This document shows, piece after piece, positions 5,692 through 7,960 of a DNA stretch of 7,960 nucleotides (its first letter is position 1; every line of letters starts with the position of its first letter). A model generated the notes under the pieces. That model was given only the letters and a program-made list of their open reading frames with translations, did not search any database and was not told the DNA's origin. The stretch covers positions 1 through 7,960 of the forward strand of contig JBBQER010000134.1 in assembly GCA_038320885.1 (NCBI GenBank). Reading direction: 5' to 3'. The translations under genes were made by a program, and so were the position numbers. Origin of the DNA: JBBQER01 sp038320885 (GTDB lineage Bacteria; Actinomycetota; Acidimicrobiia; IMCC26256; PALSA-610).

Positions 5692-6455
5692 TGTCTGAGC
5701 CGAATCTCTTCGATCTCGCAGGCAAGGTTGCGATCGTGACCGGTGGTGGGCGCGGGCTCGGCAAGGCGATCGCGCTCGGACTCGCGGGCGCGGGATCCGA
5801 TGTGATCGTCGCGAGTCGCAAGATCGACAACTGCGAAGCGGCGGCACGCGAGATCGAGATTCTCGGGCGGCGTGCGCTGGCCGTCGGCTGTCACCTCGGC
5901 CGTCCCGATCAGATCGACGCGCTCGTCGCATCGGCGTACGACACGTTCGGACGGGTCGACATCGTGGTGAACAACGCCGCGATGTCGCCGGGCACGCTCC
6001 TGCACGAGTCGAGCGCGGAGCTGTTCCAGAAGACCTACGCGACCAACACCCTCGGCCCGATGCTGCTCGCCTCACGTTGCGCGGAACGCATGCGCGATGA
6101 CGGTGGCGGGGTCGTCATCAATGTCGTCACGACCGGTGCGTTCCGGCCGGGCGCCGGGCTCGGGCTGTACTGCTCGTCGAAGGCCGCGCTGCATGCGCTG
6201 ACGTTGGTGATGGCGAAGGAATGGGCGAGCTGGGGAGTGCGCGTCAACGAGATCGCGCCGGGCCCGTTCCTCACCGACATGATGGCGCCGGGTGCCGCCA
6301 ATCCCGACTTCACCGCTCGCATGTACGACTCGATGCTCATCAAGCGGATCGCCGATCCGTCCGAGATCGTCGGCGCCGCGTTGTACCTGGCGAGCGACGC
6401 GTCGGCCTTCGCGACGGGCACGACCGTGACCGTCGACGGGGGTATCAGCGCCTGA
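5691..6455 (+). CDS. SDR family oxidoreductase (FabG-like)
   Basis: A 254-aa classical SDR. It has the cofactor loop TGGGRGLG at residues 17-24, NNAA at 94-97, active-site N119, YCSSK with Y160 and K164, and the PG at 190-191 followed by T195. The C-terminal signature TGTTVTVDGGISA is typical of FabG-like dehydrogenases. Two departures are visible. The residue 13 before Y160, normally the catalytic Ser, is T147 (INVVTTGAF). The beta-4 Asp region reads GCHLGRPDQ instead of the usual xDVxxxxx; the CHxGR form occurs in an actinobacterial subgroup as far as I recall. The arginine after beta-2 (SRK at 42-44) would favour NADP(H). The start ATG 5691 follows a leaderless-type -10 box. The substrate is unknown; actinobacterial relatives act on hydroxyacyl, steroid or terpenoid alcohols. 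The isomerase-like gene starts 41 nt downstream on the same strand. Confidence 0.94.
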   Translation: MSEPNLFDLAGKVAIVTGGGRGLGKAIALGLAGAGSDVIVASRKIDNCEAAAREIEILGRRALAVGCHLGRPDQIDALVASAYDTFGRVDIVVNNAAMSPGTLLHESSAELFQKTYATNTLGPMLLASRCAERMRDDGGGVVINVVTTGAFRPGAGLGLYCSSKAALHALTLVMAKEWASWGVRVNEIAPGPFLTDMMAPGAANPDFTARMYDSMLIKRIADPSEIVGAALYLASDASAFATGTTVTVDGGISA

Positions 6456-6466
6456 CCGTTTTTCCC

Positions 6467-6479
6467 GGAGGCACCCGTG
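6467..6479 (+). promoter_or_regulatory. Shine-Dalgarno GGAGG with a GTG in the wrong frame
   Basis: GGAGG at 6467-6471 is followed after 5 nt by GTG at 6477, an ideal initiation context and the only one seen in the window. That GTG opens a frame with no resemblance to any family. The isomerase-like protein is in another frame, with its own GTG at 6497. The element may serve a short leader, be relic, or reveal a small indel between 6477 and 6497. Confidence 0.3.
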
Positions 6480-6496
6480 CGTGATCCACTGGCAGC

Positions 6497-7285
6497 GTGC
6501 GTGCCCCCGTCGCCGACATCGAAGCCGTTCGCCAGGGGACCCGGAAGGTGTTGCGGACGGTCGCCGATCTCACCGACGAGCAAGCCACCGCGCAGTCACG
6601 CCTACCGGGTTGGACCCGCGCCGAGGTCCTCACGCACCTGGCCCGCAACGCCGACGGCGGGCGCGGCATGGCCGAAGCCGCCGCCCGGGGCGAGGTCGGG
6701 ATGCAGTATCCCGGCGGTGCCGAACAGCGCAACGCCGAGATCGCGGCCGGGCGCGGTGACCGGGCCGCAGCCTTGCTCGCAGACCTCCGCCGCTCCTGCG
6801 ACGGGCTGATGGAGGCGTGGCACAAGCTGCCCGACGACGCGTGGCATCGGATCGGACTCTCGCTCATCGGTGAGCGCACGCAACGCGCCTGGGTTTGGAC
6901 GCGATGGCGCGAGATCGAGGTGCACCACGTCGATCTCGGCCTCGATTACTCGCCGTCGGATTGGCCGGTCGCGTTCGCGGTGCGGGGGCTCGACGACGCG
7001 TTCGCGGATCTTCCCAATCGCGCGAAACGGAATCGGATGCCCGTCGACTCCGACATCCGGATCGAGGCGACCGACCACGACCGTGCCTGGGTCGTGCGCG
7101 TGCACGACCCCGTTGTGACCGTGGAAAGGGACGACGCCGCGGGTGCCCGCGTCGGCGGTGTTGTCAGCGGCTGGGGGTGCGATGTGCTCGCCTGGCTCTA
7201 CGGCCGCGACCCGAGTGGCGCCGGTCTCACCGCGAGCGGAGATCTCAGCGGCCTCCGTCTTCCAGAATGGTTCCCGTTCGGCTGA
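6497..7285 (+). CDS. Mycothiol-dependent maleylpyruvate isomerase family protein
   Basis: A 262-aa protein of the DinB-like mycothiol-dependent metalloenzyme group. It has the opening PGWTRAEVLTHLARNADG (37-54), the MQYPGG...RNAEIAAGRGD block (69-88), and WREIEVHHVDLGLDYSPSDWP (137-157). The zinc ligands described for Corynebacterium NagL (H52, E144, H148) correspond in spacing to H47, E139 and H143 here. This group includes the isomerase that converts maleylpyruvate to fumarylpyruvate in the gentisate pathway using mycothiol, as well as many relatives of unknown thiol-transfer role. No gentisate dioxygenase or fumarylpyruvate hydrolase is nearby, so the exact reaction is open. Residues 158-262 form the usual C-terminal alpha/beta domain, ending with the substrate-domain WGCDVLAWLYGR block. 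Start GTG 6497 gives a normal N-terminus but has no Shine-Dalgarno in frame and no good -10 box; it probably follows the SDR in one transcript (41-nt gap). Confidence 0.9.
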   Translation: MRAPVADIEAVRQGTRKVLRTVADLTDEQATAQSRLPGWTRAEVLTHLARNADGGRGMAEAAARGEVGMQYPGGAEQRNAEIAAGRGDRAAALLADLRRSCDGLMEAWHKLPDDAWHRIGLSLIGERTQRAWVWTRWREIEVHHVDLGLDYSPSDWPVAFAVRGLDDAFADLPNRAKRNRMPVDSDIRIEATDHDRAWVVRVHDPVVTVERDDAAGARVGGVVSGWGCDVLAWLYGRDPSGAGLTASGDLSGLRLPEWFPFG

Positions 7286-7286
7286 G

Positions 7287-7960
7287 CTACTGCTTGTACT
7301 CCTTGGCGTCTCGCATCTCGCGGGCCATGTCGGCGAAGCCGCGGAGGTAGTTGTCGCAGTCGGTGACCTTGCCGATCGCGAGATCCTTGGCGCCGATGCC
7401 GCCGGGATACACGGGCGGCACGTAGTACTCGAAGCCGTCGTCGGCGAGCGCGTCGGCGATGCCGGCCGCGCAATCGGCGGCGGGCACCTTCTCGATGTCC
7501 ATGAGCGCGGGCTCGTTACCCGGGATTTCCCAGATCTCCGTGTCGATCGGTCCCGGCATCACGAGCTTGATGTCGACGCCACTTCCCCCGAGGTCGAGAT
7601 ACATGGCCTCGGCGAAGCCGCACATGGCGTATTTCGCCGCGTTGTACGCCGACTCGTTGGCGATCGGGATGCGACCGCCCATGCTCGATACCCACACGAT
7701 CGTTCCCGACTTCCGCTCGAGCATCTTCGGCAGGACCGCGAGCGTCATCCGCACGGGCGAGTGGAAGTTGATGTCCATGGTCTCGGTCACGTCGTCCATG
7801 GTGAGACGCGACATGTGCACGCGCTTGGGAATCGCCGCGTTGTGCACGATGGCGTCGAGCCCGCCGAACGCGTCCCAGGCTTCGAGCGCGAGGTGCTCGG
7901 CTCCGGGGAGGTCGGAGAGGTCCCTGGCCCACATGCGTGACTCCGGCGCGTACTTCTTCG
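7287..7960 (-). CDS. SDR family oxidoreductase, N-terminus beyond the window
   Basis: The gene reads leftward and is open to the right edge (KKYAPESR precedes the Met at 7934), so the TGxxxGxG cofactor loop is outside the window. Numbering from that internal Met, visible SDR elements are HNAA at 31-34 (usually NNAG/NNAA), N56 in DINFHSP, S84 in WVSSMGG, Y97 and K101 in YNAAKYA, and PGP at 127-129 followed by T132. Spacing S84 to Y97 is the canonical 13. The C-terminal third (about 140-215) is longer than in FabG types and carries VPPVYPGGIGAKDL, a tail seen in membrane-lipid or sterol-type SDRs with a substrate-covering segment; it has no transmembrane run. The stop at 7287 is separated by one base from the stop of the convergent isomerase gene. 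The internal ATG at 7934 is not the real start. Confidence 0.9.
   Translation of the reverse strand, partial: KKYAPESRMWARDLSDLPGAEHLALEAWDAFGGLDAIVHNAAIPKRVHMSRLTMDDVTETMDINFHSPVRMTLAVLPKMLERKSGTIVWVSSMGGRIPIANESAYNAAKYAMCGFAEAMYLDLGGSGVDIKLVMPGPIDTEIWEIPGNEPALMDIEKVPAADCAAGIADALADDGFEYYVPPVYPGGIGAKDLAIGKVTDCDNYLRGFADMAREMRDAKEYKQ

Noticed and set aside
5667..6005. N-terminal extension of the glyoxalase II-like gene
   Set aside because: It runs antisense through the second SDR, and the family N-terminus matches a start at GTG 5666 with its own -10 box.
6456..6466. T-run (TTTTT at 6459-6463) after the second SDR as a terminator
   Set aside because: No stable hairpin immediately precedes it, and the next gene in the same direction is only 41 nt from the SDR stop.
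7143..7940. 265-codon open frame on the plus strand
   Set aside because: Antisense to the third SDR, which has clear catalytic motifs; the frame is rich in Val/Gly/Arg/His as a reverse shadow.

Overview
The window comes from a high-GC actinobacterium. The signs are strong G/C bias at third codon positions, an F420-type (Ddn-like) nitroreductase, a mycothiol-dependent maleylpyruvate isomerase, a bacterial class I cytochrome P450, and several genes that appear to be transcribed without a leader (TANNNT -10 box, then 6-7 nt, then the start codon). Gene content looks like uncultured Acidimicrobiia or a related lineage; that placement is inference. I see no rRNA, tRNA, CRISPR, insertion sequence or phage gene.

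Layout. (1) 2-724 (+): 3' part of a probable surface or secreted protein with a proline linker and a PKD-like beta domain. (2) 753-1964 (+): complete cytochrome P450. (3) 1965-2290: gap holding a doubtful 65-aa ORF and the promoter of the next gene. (4) 2291-3917 (+): a two-gene unit, an SDR dehydrogenase followed 19 nt later by a metallo-beta-lactamase-fold protein that has lost most of its metal ligands. (5) 5666-3683 (-): a three-gene unit read leftward: a glyoxalase II / persulfide-dioxygenase-like MBL hydrolase, a Ddn-like F420 oxidoreductase, and a small lipoprotein whose 3' end appears frameshifted. (6) 5691-7285 (+): a second SDR and a mycothiol-dependent maleylpyruvate-isomerase-family protein, diverging from block 5 across a 24-bp intergenic region in which the two -10 boxes overlap. 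(7) 7960-7287 (-): C-terminal part of a third SDR, convergent with the isomerase with one base between the stop codons.

Functionally this is an oxidative catabolism or detoxification neighbourhood: a P450, three SDRs, an F420 reductase and two enzymes of thiol-linked chemistry. Such sets are common in actinobacteria that degrade lipids, steroids, terpenoids or aromatics, but nothing here fixes a substrate. I found no clearly new multi-gene system. The observations most worth a second look are the overlapping divergent leaderless promoters, the apparently metal-free MBL protein, and the one-base lesion in the lipoprotein gene.
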